From contig JAQFVV010006305.1 in assembly GCA_028023455.1 (NCBI GenBank), forward strand, positions 2,345,001 through 2,409,000: 64,000 bases of DNA, in the 5' to 3' direction. The notes beneath the pieces were generated by a model. The model searched no databases and was not told where the DNA came from. It saw nothing but the letters and a program-made list of their open reading frames with translations. Position numbers and translations under genes: made by a program. Of the stretch, positions 23,640 through 36,233 are shown in pieces (within the stretch, counting starts at the first letter, position 1; each line of letters starts with the position of its first letter). Source of the stretch: Epiperipatus broadwayi (Eukaryota; Onychophora; Udeonychophora; Euonychophora; Peripatidae).

Positions 23640-26264
23640 GATCATCATCATTTTCAATAATTATTGATATTGCAGAATAAAAGTCTCTTTAAGCATAATT
23701 AATAGCTTTTCTCATCCATATCATTCCAACAAACTTTCTTATCTCATTCTTCCATCCCACATGTTGTATTTTCTAGGATTTTTGTAATCTCTTGGTATTC
23801 AATTTAAGACTGGAATTGACATCTTTTCTAGCAACATGTCCAGTCCAGCTCCATTTAATTTTCTTAATTTTTTCAATGATATTAATGATAATTGGTTATT
23901 CTCTTACACATGTATTTTTCTTTTGATCCCTCTTTATTACTCTTAACATACATTTTCCATACTTTGCTAAATAGTCTGAAGTATCTTTATTATTCAATTA
24001 AGCATTCAAGTCTCAGAAACATATATAAGCATTGGTAAAATACATTTATTAAAAATATTCACTTCTAAATACATTAGACTTATTTTCTTTCAATATTAAC
24101 TTTATTTCTATTAGAAACTGTCCGAGTTTAATTTTATGATTAGTTTCATCTGTTATTTTTCCATTTATATTAATAATCTGACTAAGATATGTTAATTTCT
24201 AATACAACATTATTAATCTTTATTATCTCATTTTGTGAAAAACAATTGAATATTACTTTAGTGTTTTTAGCATTTGTCTTTAATATATATATATATACTG
24301 ATAATTCTTGTAAAAAGTTTTGAAAGTTTCCTGAAGCATTATTTTCAAAAAGGATCATATCATCTGCAAAATCTCTATAAATTAAATAATCTCTGTGTAT
24401 TTATATTTCCTAAGCTTCACATTTTAATCTACAAAATAATTCCTGTAAAGCTACAGTTAAAGTTTTGAAGATATAGAGTCATCCTGTTGTATATTCTTAT
24501 TTTAGTGTTATTATTTCAAAATTTAAAATTTGAAAATATCCTGGGTTTGTTATCTTAATGTTCCAAATCTCTAATGCCTTTTTATAACTTACAAATAGTA
24601 ATTTTTTTTTCTATAACTTTTTTTAATGTTTGAATGTGATTTACTATGCTATAACTGTGTTTAAATTCAACATATTCTTGTGATTGGTTGAATACCAATG
24701 TTCTCTTTAGATAAGTTGTAATAATCTTAATAAAGATTTTGTCTAAAACTAATAAAAACTTGTTACATCTGTAATTTCTATCATTTTTTTTTTGCCTTTC
24801 TTAAATTCAATATTTGTAATGCAATTTTTAAATCATGTGATACACTTTTATCATTAACATATTTCATATATAGCTTTGCCAAAAATTTATTATTTCACCT
24901 ACTTGTAAGATATTGACAATAATTCAATCATTTCTCGGAGCTTTTTCCTTTATTGTGTAATTACATATCTCACTTTATTATTTAAAATATTGAAACTGCA
25001 AAGCTAATTTATTCTTGTTTTTTAATAGTATAGTGTTCCTCATAAAACTCTTTCATTCTCTTTATAATATTGCCTCTTATTGTAATAGTATATCTTTTCT
25101 TCTTATTGCTCAGTTAATTTTTTGTCCCATAACATGATATTGTATTATACTTTTTAAATTTGGTTTTTTTCTCCTATAGTTTTCTTTGCCAATTTATAGT
25201 TATGTTTTTTTTAATTTTTCCACCATATTAGAAAATAACAGATATTTGATTTTTATAAATGAATCATTTTAAAATGTTTTCCTATTCTTTTTTCTTTAAA
25301 TATTGTTTTGTTGCAATTGAAAATTTATTGAATTGCTATTTTTTATATTGGCTATGTATATAGCTATTCCTTATGAAATATCAATTATCTTTTTATTGAT
25401 AGTATTTAATTCTGAGTCATCTACAAAGTCTGTTATTATTTTAAAACAATTTTTATATTCTAACTTGAATTCACTAAAGTATTTTTGAAGATTAGGAATA
25501 TTACTTATCAGATCTTTTTTTTTTTAATAGTTTTTGTCTAATTGACTTTACATTAGTACATATTTTATATTTCTCTAATCAATGATTATTTCTAGTAGTG
25601 AATGTATTAAATACAATACAAGCTTGAAACAGTTTTTTTTTTATTAAAATATAATCTAATTCTGATATGTTTTTACTTTTGCTATGTATTTTTCTCAAAA
25701 AAAAAAAAAAAAAAAGAATTTATAATCTATTGTTTTTCTCTTACAAATTTCACAAATTGATATCTCTTTCATTTCAGGTTCACATAATATCTATTCATAA
25801 TGTTTTCTTTTTTTCAATTGTGTTCCATTTCTGCCATTAAAATCTTCCATGACAATTTTAAAATGTTGTTTATTCTGTCAAAAGCATTCTGTATCTTTTT
25901 ATCATATAGATAAATAAGTAATTTTACCATTCTATCTAAATTTCATATCCCTTTTCTTTCAATATTTATGCATTTATAATAAATATATGCTCATTTTTCA
26001 AACAAATTTTTTTTTTTAAAGTTTTTGTTTTAATTCACAAAAATTTATCTATGTCCCATTTAATATTGCACAACATTTTCAATTTATGCAATCTTTCTTC
26101 ATTTGAAAGTAATCTACAGTAGTAGGGAGTTAAATAAAAGATCATCATCATCAAGCAGCATATATAACCCTATCATTCTTAATATCTTCTGCCCTTATTG
26201 CTTTCTTCCCTAATAACTTTATAGTACCTGTAGTAGAAGTTTCATAATTCATTTTTATCTATCA
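23640..26264 (-). mobile_element. RTE-like LINE, copy 3, near full length but decayed
   Basis: On the minus strand the 5' end (GATAGATAAAAATGAATTATG at 26263) matches the 5' ends of the copies at 14139 and 55285, and the 3' end (TTGAAAATGATGATGATC at 23645) has the same short-repeat tail. Inside: an endonuclease trace MEDFNGRNGTQ (about 25.83 kb, family MGDFNARIG), a linker matching the 55-kb copy (AATTGGCAAAGAAAACTATA), an RT block YRDFADDMILFENNASGNFQ (about 24.36 kb; FADD catalytic box intact) and the C-terminal KWSWTGHVARKD (about 23.85 kb). Stops and T-run shifts break every part. It lies antisense in the QTRT2 intron. Confidence 0.8.
24310..24450 (-). pseudogene. RTE reverse transcriptase fragment with FADD box
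   Basis: The frame reads YRDFADDMILFENNASGNFQ then NFLQELS, the same block as HLDFADVVVVFANNALVLQE in the 55-kb copy. Here both catalytic Asp are kept, whereas the otherwise better 55-kb copy has lost one, so the two copies decayed independently. Confidence 0.75.
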
Positions 26265-29200
26265 TGATTATTAACATAAAAGAGAATGAGCATTCAAACA
26301 CACATTTATATTGCCATAAAGAAAACTTAATTGAAATCTCATTTAAGAACGATCGGCATCTGAGAAGGACAACCGTGGTGATTTGGGATTTTAAACTCAG
26401 TAGTAAAAGTCAGTAAATATTGGCAATATATTTTGGTGAAAAGCTCATTCAGATTTATCATATGACATCTCACATAATAAAAACAGATGCAATGATAAGT
26501 ATATGTGAAGTGGATATTAAGAATTTGATTCTTTTAAAATCTCAGAGAAAAATAAAAGGTCTTTTTAATTTAATAAAATACTTATTTTTTGAAGCTCAAT
26601 AAGAATATATGCTTGAGATAAAATACAATATAAGAATATAATTAGATAAGGCATTAGAGCAGGAGTTAAAAAGAGAATATTGCAAAATTTCGAATAAACA
26701 AACTCAAAGACCAACATGTCATATATGTGGATAGACTTATCATTTATGGGTTGGTTTGTATAATCATTACAAAATTTCTTTTTAAATTTCTTTTTTGTTT
26801 TTATATTATTACTATTTTTCTGGAATTAGAATGATTGTGTTTCTTTATGAATAGCTGGTAGAAAATGTGTGTGTGTATTTATACTGTAACAGTCAGAATT
26901 TAAATGAAGTTAGTTCCTAACTACTAGGTGCCTGAAATGCTGGGAAAGAAAGGGGGTAGGTTTAATGTTTAATTATGGTTTTTAACAATTCTTGATATTT
27001 CAATTGGACATCATCAGGTGCTTCCAAAACCTGGAAGATAGTTTAGATTTGGTATGTAGTCTTCAATTTTTTTTTTTTTTTTTAGTGTAATGAATGATAT
27101 TATAGCCAGTATTTATCCCTTCTTCAACTCTATAAAATAAAGTTGCAATAAAAAACAAATTAAACTCATTTTTTCTCCCTTTCATTCTGTAATCATCATA
27201 CAGCATAATTATTTTTAGACCAATTCTCTCTGATCTCTATATTAAATGAACCACCAATAAAGAAACACACATTTAAATAAAGATCCCAATAAATTTACTT
27301 GCATACAAAACTATTACAGTATCACAAGTAAAACTTTCTATAAGAGTTACTGTTCTTTATATTAAGTTCCCTAAGATATTATCTAGTCATCACAGATATC
27401 TTAAATGAGTTTAACCTTCAATTTTACACTACTTATTAAATAATCTTTTTTTTTAATTAATTGACTTTTAGGTTTAAATTTGAAGTTTATATATTCTAAT
27501 ACTCATTATAATATTGACTCTAAGGTAACTTTATCAATATTGTGAGCACATTACACATACTATTGTAAATTTAACTTATGTGTATATATGCTCATGATTT
27601 TGAAGTACACTGGAAATGAATTTTATTTCTGAAATTTTACAAGATCTCTAATTAGTGATATAATTTCTTGATCATGGTTTAAAGTTTTTTAATTATTTAA
27701 GCTCATTTTAACAGTATTGCTTATATTGCGTAAAACAATTAAAAGATATCTGAGTTGAAATAACTTATAGATGGAATTAAACAATAAAATTACTAAGATG
27801 TGTATAGGCTCACATCATCAATCAACATTCATCAAATATAACCAAATATATATAGAAAAAATGCAAGCCATGCAAAATAACATTTAAAATATCTTTATAA
27901 AGATGTATAGTAGGTCTTCATTAATTGCATACAGTAAAATATAAATCATTTATCACCAATACAATATTGCTAAAATATCTGTATAGAGCGTGTGATACAG
28001 GGCTACATTAATTGTCCCCAAAAACCAAATAAAAAAATTAAACTTTGGGGCAATTCTTTTCCCAATTTATATGGCTGATCATGGCTAATAGTAAATATAT
28101 TTACATAATCATTATTATTCCACAATGTAAATGAGTATACAACTCTGCATTTAATTCTTGAAATCACTGCTAGCATTCCACTATGATTAATCCAAATTGT
28201 ACACAATACTGAAAATAAATTATAAATGTTTATTGTTATAAAAATAAATTCTGATTATTCAACACTTTATTTTTTTAACTATATTTCAATTAAGTAAAAC
28301 AAGATTATAAATAATTTCAGATATTTTCAATATCAATATAAATTTTCAAAATTAATAACTTGATTCACTTCCAAAACAGGCACTTAATGAATTGAATTCT
28401 GCATTATAAATGATCATTCACATACGCATAAAATATTCAAGAAATTCTATTTAGTTACTAAGAAATCTATTTAATTTAACCCTAATTTTAACAATGAATA
28501 TTTAGAATATTAAATCTTTATTATTTATTGCATTATTTGTTATGTTATTCATAAAGCTCTTTGCTCTTCTTTAAAATATTTCAAAACTATTCATATTAAT
28601 ACTTTTTTAATTTGCTAGTAATACCACAATATATTTAAAAATGTATTAATGCGGAACACATAAAATGTTTTTTTTTTAAAAAAGTGTTTAAAATGTAGTT
28701 TCAAAACATTTAAATAAATACATTTCAAAATCTTTTATGTTACTGATTTTTTTTAAAATTGCCGTTAGTTTATTATTAATACTATAAAATGCATAAATTA
28801 CTTTCTGATCCTCTCCCCAACTTAATGCATCCTCTTAAGAATTTTAGATTGTAATTTTAACAATAATAAAATAAAGTATAACATAAAAATATTATTTTAT
28901 CAAATAAAGAAACATAAGGTTATATAAAAAAGAAAATATTTTTTGTAAAGTAAACTAAGAGTGAAAGAAAAATAAATTACATCTGTAATATATTGCTAAA
29001 TCATTAAATGATCGATTTCCTTTTTTTGTAAAGTTTTAGAAAAAAGTCTATGTAAAAAAGATTAATATATAAATAATTTATGCCTACTTCACTTAGATTT
29101 TCAGACATTGTTTAAATACTCATTTAAATCATCTCTGAATTCTGCAATATGTTAAATATTATTGACAATTTAATATTCTTGTGCAAAGAATTATAGTCTT

Positions 29201-29604
29201 GTAAATTTTTCTAAGTTGACTAATAGTTATTAGTTTGGGGATGATTAATTGTAGATAAGCATGCAAGGCAATACTCAGGATACTATTTTTCGAAAGCAGA
29301 CACTCTGAGAAAGAGAGATCATAGGATTTTTTTAATATATTTGTTCTCGCCTTTTTTCCCATTTAGCAGATATTTTAGCCAGCATTAAAGTTTTTCTGGC
29401 TTTTCCAAGCTATTTGTGTTCTAGAAAAAAATCCAGTTGTATTATAAGCAGAATGAATGACTAATACAAGTCAGTTGGTTTTTATATAATTTCATGATAA
29501 TTATCCCAATTTTTTTCACTTTGTATGGAATTGATAAACAAGTTTAGGTTATTTACCAAAACCGTATATATACCAACTGGTCCTAAATATAATTAACTAG
29601 GCAA
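26265..29604. other. AT-rich intron stretch with scattered motifs
   Basis: No gene recognised. At 26705-26765 the plus strand reads PTCHICG, a stop, then TYHLWVGLYNHYK, which looks like the C2H2 finger at the C-terminal end of some LINE proteins. At 26991-27018 there is a hammerhead-like motif on the minus strand. Neither is enough to call an element. Confidence 0.4.
26991..27018 (-). ncRNA. Hammerhead-like motif
   Basis: Minus strand: CCTGATGATGTCCAATTGAA then ATATC. CTGATGA and GAAA are present at the right distance, but the intervening stem is weak. Confidence 0.25.
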
Positions 29605-29700
29605 AGCTCAGTAGTGCCATTCAGTGCAAGCCAGAGTAATCAATGGATGCATGAGCAAGCATAAGAACTGGGGATCATGTGATATTTAGTGGTTTAATAT
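29605..29700 (+). repeat. Dispersed repeat family F2, copy 1
   Basis: CAGTGCAAGCCAGAGTAATC then AATGGATGCA, then AGCAAGCATAAGAA and GGATCATGTGATATTTAGTG. The same blocks in the same order occur at 29839-30000 and, with an inserted middle part, at 49735-49945; the tail alone is at 52862-52930. Family unknown. Confidence 0.75.
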
Positions 29701-29838
29701 AATTAACTAATTACATTATTTTTCAAAAACATATTTATTGAAATATGCTTAATTAAAACTTTTACCTTGAATCTTAATTGAATCTGTTTATCAAAGGAAA
29801 CAAATGATTTAATTACAAAAAACAAACAAACAAACAAA

Positions 29839-29922
29839 TACAGTAGCACCACTCAGTGCAAACCAGAATAATCAATGGATGCAGGAAAGTTATTCTGGCT
29901 TGCACTGAGTGGTGCTACTGTA
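29839..29922. repeat. Near-perfect 33-bp hairpin
   Basis: Left arm 29839-29871 begins TACAGTAGCACCACTCAGTG; right arm 29890-29922 is its reverse complement with one mismatch; the loop is 18 bases. The left arm carries the F2 motif, so the hairpin probably arose by head-to-head insertion or foldback of F2 ends. It is of pre-miRNA size and would be transcribed with QTRT2. Confidence 0.9.
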
Positions 29923-30000
29923 TGGAGAGTTTAGCCTCTGTATAAACAGCTTGTGTAAGGATAAAGAATGGTGATTATGTGATGTTTAGTGGTTTTATAC
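29839..30000 (+). repeat. Dispersed repeat family F2, copy 2
   Basis: It begins with the hairpin at 29839-29922 and ends GGTGATTATGTGATGTTTAG then TGGTTTTATA, matching the tail of copy 1. An (AAAC)n run lies just before it. Confidence 0.75.
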
Positions 30001-30853
30001 AAAAACATAAACAAAACAATCTATTTAGAATTTTTTTAAAATTTAGAATTGAACATAGAATTTTTCCATTATTTAAACCAATGTTGGAAATTTACTTTTC
30101 ACAAACATTCATACACACACTCATAAATAATTTAATGTATTTGTGTATGTAGATGTGTACAAAATTAAATGAATTGAGGCTTTAAATTATTTTAAAGTTC
30201 AACTAAAACTATGACTAATTTTATACTCCTCTTTACTCTTTCCTCTGCTTGATTTTAGCAACTTGTTATTATTACATGCACCCACATATTTAAGGTGGTA
30301 CATTGCTTCACCTCTATTGAAATCAGGATTTTCTGAACCAATAAATCAAATAAATCTGCTAATTATTATATTTTTTTTTTTATCATTCTCTAACCTATAA
30401 AGTCTTCAAATCTCTTTACATTATCTCACTTCCATCATAGAATATTATCTTTCTCCATTTAATAATGGTATAGTTTTAAACTCATCCATATTGCTACTCA
30501 TTTCCAACATAAAAATGAAAATGCACTATTTTATATTTTAAGTTTATATTATTTTTTCAAAAATCGTATTATTTGCAGGCTTCCTGATTGTTTTGTAAAC
30601 AGCTTAGTAGTAAAGGACTAATTTTTTCCACATTTTCATTATATAGTTTATAAACAAATCTCCAAAGGTATTTTATTTATAAATAGATTCTTTTGCTGTC
30701 AATGCTTTTGTTCCAGTTTTAAAAAGGAGTTAAATACTTTTCATAGTATTATCAACAATTTAGTCCTGATAATTTACTTAAATATTCAAGCTTTTTTTAT
30801 TTTTCATATATACTTTGTATATTTCTCACTTATCTTCAATCATTTCTTTAGGT
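30001..30853. other. AT-rich intron stretch, possible LINE debris
   Basis: Mostly T-rich. The minus strand at about 30.55-30.70 kb can be read as RFVYKLYNENVEKISPLLLS and on to QNNQEACK, which has the look of a real protein fragment, but I do not recognise the family. Confidence 0.3.
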
Positions 30854-31348
30854 CAGGGGTGGGCAAATGTTTTGGCTCAGGGGCCACAGAGGTTGTCAGA
30901 GGGCTGCATCAGGGGGCACTTTGTGGAAGCAAATGTAAGCGAAGGGCCACACCTTTTCTTCTTGACACAGTAAACACACTGCTTTATTCCCTGTATTACC
31001 AAAGAAATATTTGTTTGTCCATTCTTCATTAAACACACGACATTCGTCACCGATTTTATATTTTTTCGGAGGGTTCATGGTTTCACTAAAGTTGTAAATA
31101 TATATATATGCTAATGCAAAGACAAAATTGTAATTAACCAGATCAACTGGAAAAGCACTGCAAATCGTATCTACACTGCGCATGTGTATTGACGTGGCCA
31201 TCCTAGTGGAAAATACGAGACAAATCTTCGGGCGTGCATGGGAAGGAAATCTCAGTTCAAGGCATATTTTTCTGATTGTCTTGGTGGGCCGCAAAAAAAC
31301 TCTTAGTGGGCCGCATGTTGCCCTCGGGCTGGTATTTGCCCACCCCTG
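30854..31348. mobile_element. Non-autonomous hAT transposon, 495 bp
   Basis: It starts CAGGGGTGGGCAAAT and ends ATTTGCCCACCCCTG, the classic terminal inverted repeat of many hAT elements. The flanks CTTTAGGT (30846-30853) and CTTTAGGC (31349-31356) form an 8-bp target duplication with one change, as expected for hAT. The element is far less AT-rich than its surroundings, which suggests a fairly young insertion. It keeps only the N-terminal finger-like domain of the transposase (next entry). Confidence 0.92.
30896..31078 (-). pseudogene. BED/GTF2IRD2-like zinc-finger start of a hAT transposase
   Basis: From the Met at 31078 (minus) the frame reads MNPPKKYKIGDECRVFNEEW then TNKYFFGNTGNKAVCLLCQE. 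This matches the N-terminal domain of hAT-derived proteins such as GTF2IRD2/ZBED types (R.C..F...W...YFF....KA.CLIC.E), with the CLLC pair of the finger; such domains bind the element ends. After QEEKVWPFAY the expected N-[LI]-[RK]-RH part is missing and the frame runs into the terminal repeat, so about 60 residues of a protein of 500-600 remain. The open frame extends upstream to 31294, but that part has no similarity I recognise. The plus-strand frame 31182-31403 is a shadow. Confidence 0.75.
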
Positions 31349-31356
31349 CTTTAGGC

Positions 31357-32384
31357 ATATCCTATTATCTTTTCAACCATTTTGTTGCTTGTCTTTTTTT
31401 TAAAATCTGATTAAAAAACTATTTTAGCTATTCTTTTATTGTCCATAAGCAACAATCTATCAATCAATTTCAGTTTGCTTTTTGTATATCTCATATAAAA
31501 ATTTGACCATATCATTTTGATTGGTTCATTTACTGTTATCATATCCACATACAAAAAACGTATCTTCCTGGGTTTTTTTTTTTTTGGATTTGAATATCTA
31601 ATTTCTTTTATGAACATTAAAGGATCATTCTCATATATTAAACCTAGTACTATAACTACTTTTCATATAATTTTTGCTGCATCTTACTAGTTATATGAAA
31701 ACTACTAATTTTTTTATTAGCCTTTTTTTTTTATTGTTTATCATTTATTAACTTTATATCCTTCAAAATAATTTATAAAAAATTACATTAATTTATTTCT
31801 GGCATATGTAGTTACCTTTAAAAAAAAAATCTTTCTTTACTGTTTTTACATTTGCTACTATTTTTTAATGATATTTTTTCATTAAATTTAATTGCCATTT
31901 TTTACCTACTCCTGTACAAGTCTCCAAAAGTACTTGCATTATCTTTTTATTTTCTGAAAACAAGAAATTAAAATATCTATATAAAAAAAATCTAACCAAA
32001 ACACTCAATTTTTTATTGCTCATTAATTTAATTCTTCTTTCTAATGTTTAGCTAGATATTCATACTTATGAAGATTAATTTACAATGGTATAGAAAATCT
32101 TATAAGTGATTTTAATCCACTACATTCGATTTGGTGTTAATAAAACCATCTGATAACTTACAGGAAGTTTGAAACCTAATAAATTTTAAAAGTTTGTAGT
32201 CCAACAGTTTGCTATATAAGTCATAATAAAAGACATATAAAGTTAATAGAAAAAAATTGAAATCATTTGTTACCAAAAATAATCTTTAGCAATGTCACTT
32301 AAATGAAAGACCTCATGATATTTTTTCAAATTAAAAGTAGGGTTAGGATTTTATTTTTTCGATAATTAGTCTAAAGAGAAACAA
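31357..32384. other. AT-rich intron stretch, no firm call
   Basis: The minus-strand frame at 31617-31411 ends IDRLLLMDNKRIAKIVF, which is suggestive of retroelement debris but not assignable. Otherwise nothing recognised. Confidence 0.3.
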
Positions 32385-32440
32385 ACTAACCATTCAATAT
32401 TGCTCAGTAAATGGGTATTTAACTAAATAATAAAGATTTC
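32385..32440 (+). repeat. SINE-tail-like repeat with AATGGGTA motif
   Basis: CATTCAATATTGCTCAGTAA then ATGGGTATTTAACTAA; the same order occurs at 63665-63715. Such tails are typical of the 3' part of tRNA-derived SINEs. Confidence 0.45.
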
Positions 32441-32739
32441 TTTAATTAAAATGGTCATTTGAGTGTTGATGTGCTGATTGTAAAAACTAAAAATGCATTT
32501 GTAATTTGACGTGGCTTTTATTATTAGTCAAAAAAGGGTGTAATTCCACAGTTACCACACTCATGTATTATTTTTATCTTTTTTTTTTTAGATTAGAAAA
32601 ATAGAAAACAATTTTATTTAGTAACAAAAATAAATTGGCGATTCTTTTAGGAAGAGCCTTGGAGTTTTCTACAATAAAATAATCAAATGAGATTGCAAGA
32701 AGAAATTTGATTACTGAGAGGATTAGAAGTAGGTTTTGA

Positions 32740-32832
32740 TCAATGGATATTGGATTCCAGAATCTGCCTTTATAGCACTGCATTAAACCATACAGGGCAT
32801 TTTATTTTCAGGATTTTAAGCATAAGTATAAA
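32740..32832 (+). repeat. Dispersed repeat shared with 61.1 kb
   Basis: GGATTCCAGAATCTGCC, CATTAAACCATACAGGGCA and CAGGATTTTAAGCATAA correspond in order to GGACTTCCAGAATCTGCC, TTAAATAATACAGGGCA and CAAGACTTTAAATAG at 61105-61190. Family unknown. Confidence 0.6.
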
Positions 32833-33570
32833 ATTGGGATCATCATCCTAGCTATAATCTAAAGGTGCTTTAAATCTTACCTATTTCCAATTAATTATTA
32901 TCTCAATTTTATTAATTATAATGACAAGCAAAAAAAATCATATAATTCCAATTTATTTTCCAAGTGGCTAGTTTCTCAGTAATAAAAGCTGGATAGCATG
33001 ATTTTTAGATTATAAAGATCATAGAAATGGGCATGATAATTTTTACAACTGAGTTATAAACTATATAAGTCTATCAATCAGTATTGTCTTAAGATAGCTT
33101 GATGAATAGGATATAAATTATAAATATAATAAACATTTATATTGAAACAGTCAGCTTTTACAACCCAACTGTTTCACCTACTATATTCTATAGTAGTATT
33201 CTTTTATATGTAATAACCACCAAATTCTCGTATATCATGCTAATATTATCATAAAAACCTGACTAAATTTAAACCTAAATACGTTAACTATGTAGGTGTG
33301 CGTATATATCTACATATAGAGAGAAAATTGCATTTCCATACATAAACCTCTATAAATGCGCACATATATATTTCTAATAATAATTAAATGAAAAACGAGT
33401 TGTATGTATAACTTAAGACTACATATATGCTAGAAGAATAATGTTAATAGAATTTAAAACATTAAGATTTCTTTATTTTAAAATATTTATTAAATTAATA
33501 ATATTTGAAATTATATAATTCTGCATATATCGCTAAATTAAACGGTCGAGTTACATATATAACAAAATGT
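32833..33570. other. AT-rich intron stretch, no gene seen
   Basis: No element or gene recognised. Confidence 0.5.
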
Positions 33571-33949
33571 TTTTCCATAATTTTAGATTTGTTTTTCTAG
33601 TCAGAGTGATGCCAGAAAAGTTAATCCAGCTTGCTGAAAATTGACCCAGTTTTAATTAAGGGTTAAAATTAGATTTAAATTAAAAAAATTAAATAAATTA
33701 CCGCGTGTCACAGAGGTTAAATTGACCTAAGTGAAAAATAATCACAGCGGGATCCCACTAAATTTTGAAACACCGAGTAAGCTAAGAAAATGAATCTAAA
33801 AATATTATAATGAAGGAGAGGGGTGTGTGTGGTGGTTTATAAGCTGCTGTAGCCATCTTTGAAGCATTCAACTCTATGATTATAATTTAAAAAAGTACAT
33901 CCAAATTGATTGATGATGATGATGTCAGGGTAGAGGTCTAAATTCTTGC

Positions 33950-33970
33950 CTTCTCACCTCCGATGAGAAG
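33950..33970. repeat. Perfect 7-bp hairpin with CCTCCGA loop
   Basis: CTTCTCA-CCTCCGA-TGAGAAG. The loop is nearly that of the downstream array units (TCA-CCTGCGA-GTGA), which suggests a related element 2 kb upstream of the array. Confidence 0.6.
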
Positions 33971-35902
33971 CTGCCTGATGCGGAGAAAGATGAAGTAACA
34001 ACCGTAACCACCTAAAGAAGTCCCACGATGAAGAAATAACTTGTCAGCAGAAAAGAGAAGAAAATGGTAAATACTCCTTCAATTCTAAAGCTTTCAACTA
34101 AACTCAACTCTAAAATGCTAGCTTAATCTAAATCAATGGCCATAATAATAATGTAAACTAAACTTACTTCTAAATGTAATTTTTATTTTGTTTCAATCTT
34201 AAAATCTTGCCTGATTTCATAGTGAAACTGATTTAAAAACTGATTTAATATTTGATAACTAATTTGATAATTTAATATTTGATAAATACTGATTTAACTG
34301 CTGTATGATTTTATCTGAGTTATTATTTGATAAATAACACCTTTCATTTATTGAGATGATTTCTTTATTTGTTGGTTTATTTGCTGAATTTATTTATGAT
34401 TGATTTAGTTACGTATTAATCTTATTCCAAGTAATTAAAAGATATTTATTTTAACTTGCTAAAATCTATATTTTAAATGTTTTAATATAAGTTTGTCACG
34501 TATAATGCAAAATGATCTATTATAAAATAACTATTAAATTTCTAAGTCATTTTGTATATCTTAAGTTAATGATAATATTTGCCGTCATTAATCTTATAAA
34601 CTTAAAATTGTCGAAACTGAATCAATCAAATATCAGCTAATGTCGCATAAGTTTCATTTTAAAACAAAGCCAAATTCCAGATTTCACATACGTGAAATCT
34701 TATCTTATTTTAAATCTTACATTTCTTTCAATTTGATCTATGCCAAATCTTATTATTTTTGATTATGTTATTGTTTATGCTATATGTATTCAAAACTGAG
34801 TTTTATTCATAATTAAATCATTAGTGAGAAGTAAATATAGATTCTCACGCATATATATGTAACTTCATGTATATATGTAACTTAGCATATATTGATGCAC
34901 AAACTAAAGCTCTGTTTTGAAATGGTTAAAATATCTTAATTAAGATATAATTACAAGCTTACAGTTATTCTAAGATAGATTTGCTTTTAAATATAATATT
35001 TAACCAATATTCAGTTGAAGTGATAAAATGCAGCATAAATCTATAATTCTATATTGTAATTTCCCTCAATATGCTGTAATCCTCCTTAGAAGCATAAAAG
35101 CCTATATAGATAGCTTTGTAACTTGGATTCATAAACTTTCCTTAATAGTATAATTATAAATACTATGAAATGAACTGATACAGGGTAGTTTCATGAAGGA
35201 AACTATTATTTAGCGGCTTAAATTTTATTATATGATAATGTTGTCCGCGGTGCGTATGTATCCTTAAGAAGTGCTATGGCAAACTCACTTGTTGCTGTTT
35301 TCTTTAATGGTTGTATGTGGTCATGCTACACTATTACTCTTAGTTCGGGCAATTATCTTCTTCAGATGGTGGATGGGTTCGAACCTCCCCATTCTGCATC
35401 CTTAGGAATGGAGCATGAGACTCCTTGGAGCATAAAACTCCCACTTAAATAAATTGCTCGATCATCCGGACTAAAGGTCTCTTATTTCACAGCAATGAGT
35501 TCGGTCAAAGGGAACCGTTACTTGGTAAAAATCCCGTGAATAAGGCACATATACGAGACGCAAAGACTCAGAATTGTATGTTTTCCATACGCCTTAGTAT
35601 CTGAAGTCTGGCTGCCAATAATCAGTTCATCCCGCCATTATAATTGTTATTTTCAGCTTTGATCTGAATTCGAATCCAATTTAATATGCATATTAGCTAT
35701 ATAGAGAATATATTGATTATTCGCGCTTAGTTAAGTATTATATTCTTTATAAATCTTTATATTCACTTCCACTAACTATAAAGCAAATCTAGATCCTATT
35801 ATAGCATAAACTAGGCATAGATAATCATGAGCAAATTCATTTAGTTATATAAAAATAATATTAAAGCTCATGAAAATGTAAATTCAAATGTATTATAATT
35901 TC

Positions 35903-36233
35903 ATCACCTGTGAGTGATTTCATATATATATAGCTAAGTAAATTAAATATTTGTAACCTAGAAATTACAATCACCTGCGAGTGATTAAAATGCTATATAT
36001 AAACCGGAAGTGCATAAATATTAAATTATCACCTACGAGTGATATACATATATGTAAGAAACCCGATAATTTGTAACTAGAAACTTAATATCACCTGCGA
36101 GTGATTTCACATACCACCTATATATGTAAACCAAGTTATGTAAAACTCAGCCATAAAGAATTATATATCTAAAACCATCACTTGCGTGTGAACCCAAACT
36201 TAATGTAAACATCCCTTAATCACCTGCATGTGA
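35903..36233. repeat. Spaced array of a 16-bp palindrome (six units)
   Basis: Units ATCACCTGCGAGTGAT or near variants lie at 35903-35918, 35970-35985, 36028-36043, 36090-36105, then decayed at 36177-36191 and 36219-36233. Spacings are 67, 58, 62, 87 and 42 bp. Each unit folds as ATCAC-loop-GTGAT. The spacers are AT-rich; the ones before units 2 and 4 resemble each other (TTGTAACCTAGAAATTACA / TTGTAACTAGAAACTTAATA), giving a higher-order period of 120 bp. Confidence 0.85.

Noticed and set aside
35340-35420. tRNA gene at the GGTTCGAACC site
   Set aside because: The B-box-like site is self-complementary and no acceptor, D or anticodon arm can be folded around it.
35903-36233. CRISPR array
   Set aside because: The setting is an animal intron with LINEs and spliced exons. 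The repeats are only 16 bp and decay along the array, the spacers are AT-rich and partly similar to each other, and there are no cas genes.
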